Shown here: one piece after another, positions 61,200 through 64,000 of the stretch
How the letters are laid out: the number at the start of each line of letters is the position of its first letter
How positions within the stretch are numbered: the stretch's first letter is position 1
Source: Bacteroidota bacterium
GTDB taxonomy: Bacteria > Bacteroidota > Bacteroidia > Flavobacteriales > Flavobacteriaceae
DNA length: 64,000 nt
Direction of reading: 5' to 3'
NCBI GenBank assembly: GCA_027621175.1
Contig: JAQCCM010000001.1
Location: 1 to 64,000 of the forward strand
Position numbers and translations under genes: made by a program
The notes under the pieces: model-generated
Database searches by the model: none
What the model was told of the DNA's origin: nothing
The model's input: the letters and a program-made list of their open reading frames with translations, nothing else

Positions 61200-62204
61200 A
61201 TGACTACAAACCAAACTTCTTCAAAAACAATCTGTAAAATCGGTGTCCTGACATCAGGGGGTGATGCTCCTGGCATGAATGCTGCCCTTCGTTCGGTTGT
61301 TCGTTCTTGTGCATATTACAAAATAGCTTGTTTTGGAATTAAGCGTGGATACCAAGGAATGATTGAAAATGATATCAAATCATTAGGGGCACGTTCAGTA
61401 AATAATATCATCAACAAAGGCGGAACGATTCTTAAATCTGCAAGATCAAAAGAATTTCGAACCAAAGAAGGTCGCCAAAAAGCTTACGAAAACCTTAAGA
61501 AAAATGGAATAGATGCACTTATTGTTATCGGAGGAGATGGTAGCTTTACGGGCGCTTTAATTTTTCAACAAGAATTTGGTATTCCTGTAATTGGTATTCC
61601 TGGTACCATTGACAATGATATTTTCGGAACTTCACATACTATTGGGTATGACACCGCAATGAATACTGTCGTTGAGGCCGTTGATAAAATTCGTGATACT
61701 GCCATTTCACACAATCGATTGTTTTTTGTTGAAGTCATGGGTCGTGACGCGGGTCATATTGCCTTAAACACAGGCATTGGTGCTGGAGCAGAAGAAATCC
61801 TTATCCCCGAAGAAGATATGGGGTTAGATCGTTTGTTAGAATCCTTAAAGCGCTCTAAAAAATCGGGTAAACTTTCTAGTATAGTCATGGTAGCCGAAGG
61901 CGATAAAATCGGAAAAAACGTATTTGAACTTGCTGAACATATCGAGGAAAATCTTCCCGATTATGAAGTGCGAGTTTCCGTGCTAGGACACATGCAACGC
62001 GGTGGAGCACCTAGCTGTTTTGACCGTGTTTTGGCTAGCCGTATGGGACTAAAAGCTGTGGAGGCACTTCTTGACGGAGTTTCTGGTAACATGGTTGGAA
62101 TGTCCGATGGAAAAATGATTTTTACTCCTTTAAAGAAAGCAATAAAAGGAGAATCTAAAATTGATATGGAACTTGTTCGTTTATCAGAAATAATGAGACT
62201 TTAA
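61200..62204 (+). CDS. pfkA: 6-phosphofructokinase PfkA
   Basis: The 334-residue enzyme has the ATP-type signatures GVLTSGGDAPGMNAALRSVVR (about 15-35), IGGDGSFTGAL (about 107-117), PGTIDNDIFGT (about 131-141), FVEVMGRDAGHIAL (about 175-188) and VLGHMQRGGAPSCFDR (about 260-275). GGDGS, with glycine at the position that distinguishes ATP from pyrophosphate users, favours ATP. It catalyses the committed step of glycolysis. The gap gene follows after 19 bases. Confidence 0.96.
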   Translation: MTTNQTSSKTICKIGVLTSGGDAPGMNAALRSVVRSCAYYKIACFGIKRGYQGMIENDIKSLGARSVNNIINKGGTILKSARSKEFRTKEGRQKAYENLKKNGIDALIVIGGDGSFTGALIFQQEFGIPVIGIPGTIDNDIFGTSHTIGYDTAMNTVVEAVDKIRDTAISHNRLFFVEVMGRDAGHIALNTGIGAGAEEILIPEEDMGLDRLLESLKRSKKSGKLSSIVMVAEGDKIGKNVFELAEHIEENLPDYEVRVSVLGHMQRGGAPSCFDRVLASRMGLKAVEALLDGVSGNMVGMSDGKMIFTPLKKAIKGESKIDMELVRLSEIMRL

Positions 62205-62220
62205 ACTATAAATTATATAA

Positions 62221-63225
<1,005 letters not shown>

Positions 63226-63230
63226 TATCT

Positions 63231-64000
63231 ATGAGACTTATTGTTGATAGTGGTTCAACCAAAACAGATTGGATTGCTCTTGATGCAAATAACGAGTTGT
63301 CTTTTGAAACCCAAACACAGGGTTTAAATCCTCAAGTGTTATCAGAGCAAATCATTGAAGAACGCATTGTTAACAATTACGATTTATATCGTCATCGAGA
63401 GGCGATTGAAAAAGTTTATTTCTATGGGGCTGGATGTGGTACGCGTCCACCCCGTGAAATTTTAAAACATCTTTTACAAGGTATTTTCACGAATGCACAA
63501 ATTGACGTAAAGGAAGATACGTATGCTGCTGTGTATGCCGCAACTAATCCTGGAGAGGAAAGTATTGTATGTATTTTAGGAACAGGCTCTAATTGCAGTT
63601 ATTTCGATGGGGCAGAAGTAGAACAACGTATTACATCGTTGGGTTATATTTTAATGGACGATGGCAGTGGAAATTATTACGGCCGTCAATTACTTCGTGA
63701 TTATTATTTCAATAAAATCCCTTCCGATTTAGCGAAAGTTTTTGAAGAATCTTTTGATTTATCTTCTGAAACGATTAAAACCAACTTATACAAAAAGCCG
63801 AATCCAAATACCTATTTGGCAAAATTCGCACGTTTTCTTATCGAAAATAAAGAAAATGAATACAGCCAAAACCTTATTAAAAAAGGATTTGATTTGTTTG
63901 CAAGGCATCAAATTATGCAATTTGAAAATGCAAAAAACCTACAGATTCATTTTATTGGATCTATTGCTTTTTACCTTCAAGACGAGTTGCGAGAAGTACT
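63231..64000 (+). CDS. BadF/BadG/BcrA/BcrD-type ATPase, N-acetylglucosamine kinase-like (3' end cut by window)
   Basis: The first 256 residues are present. The phosphate-1 motif LIVDSGSTKTDWIAL (about 3-17) is the ASKHA-kinase signature. VCILGTGSNCSYFDG (about 111-125) is phosphate-2-like, and GYILMDDGSGNYYGRQLLRDYY (about 133-154) is typical of Bacteroidetes GlcNAc-kinase-like proteins. It probably phosphorylates an amino sugar. The start is five bases after gap, which suggests one operon. The end lies beyond 64000. Confidence 0.85.
   Translation, partial: MRLIVDSGSTKTDWIALDANNELSFETQTQGLNPQVLSEQIIEERIVNNYDLYRHREAIEKVYFYGAGCGTRPPREILKHLLQGIFTNAQIDVKEDTYAAVYAATNPGEESIVCILGTGSNCSYFDGAEVEQRITSLGYILMDDGSGNYYGRQLLRDYYFNKIPSDLAKVFEESFDLSSETIKTNLYKKPNPNTYLAKFARFLIENKENEYSQNLIKKGFDLFARHQIMQFENAKNLQIHFIGSIAFYLQDELREV

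Overview
This window comes from a chromosome of the Bacteroidetes, most probably a marine member of the Flavobacteriaceae. The evidence is an AT-rich sequence, promoters of the form TAnnTTTG in place of E. coli-type -10 boxes, few recognisable Shine-Dalgarno sequences, and gene neighbourhoods typical of the family: rlmD with two DUF lipoprotein/outer-membrane-type genes, a DUF3822 gene with rsmD, a small membrane protein before mutL, and nadA-nadB-nadC. I cannot name the species from the sequence.

Layout. 1-611: the 3' end of a 23S rRNA gene, then 5S rRNA and an intrinsic terminator. 854-1843: an accessory lipoprotein that looks like a deletion fusion. 2-22.5 kb: compact housekeeping DNA. It holds a ZIP transporter, four methyltransferases including RlmD and RsmD, a sortilin-like beta-propeller, a cyclophilin-FKBP fusion, a DHH phosphoesterase, MutL, two adjacent rhomboid proteases, a RecD-like helicase, KdsB and YebC. 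22.5-27.3 kb: an accessory, decaying island. It has an isoprenylcysteine-methyltransferase remnant, a TIM-barrel lipoprotein, a TonB-domain gene cut by an in-frame stop, a TlpA-type thioredoxin, a DUF6688-like membrane protein, inverted-repeat-rich intergenic DNA and dispersed short repeats. 27.3-47.3 kb: metabolism and core machinery, with gcvT, an aminopeptidase P, thrA-thrB-thrC, nadA-nadB-nadC, a RimB-RimK type fusion, clpC and gyrA. 47.3-52.6 kb: an NlpC/P60-like protein, a 7TM-HD phosphohydrolase and a TonB-dependent receptor behind a probable iron operator. 52.6-53.5 kb: a rearranged tRNA locus, which is the most unusual part of the window. 53.5-64 kb: YbjQ, an AI-2E family protein, RsmE, TsaD, TamB, PfkA, GAPDH and the start of a BadF/BadG-type sugar kinase.

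How the genes work together. thrABC converts aspartate to threonine. nadABC converts aspartate to nicotinate mononucleotide. PfkA and GAPDH are glycolytic. RlmD, the RlmL-like enzyme, RsmD, RsmE, TsaD and the RimK fusion all modify the translation apparatus. TamB, KdsB and the rhomboids serve the envelope.

The main unusual signals are four. First, a tRNA-Arg/GIY-YIG locus has been tandemly duplicated, with three tRNA-like remnants that share an abnormal 19-nt anticodon arm. Second, at least eight genes have a TAnnTTTG-like box ending only 4-5 nt before the start codon, which predicts leaderless mRNAs. Third, several genes have recently decayed or fused. Fourth, two enzymes (MutL and the NlpC/P60 protein) lack expected catalytic motifs. 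All functional calls rest on reading the sequence and on family knowledge; no database search was run.
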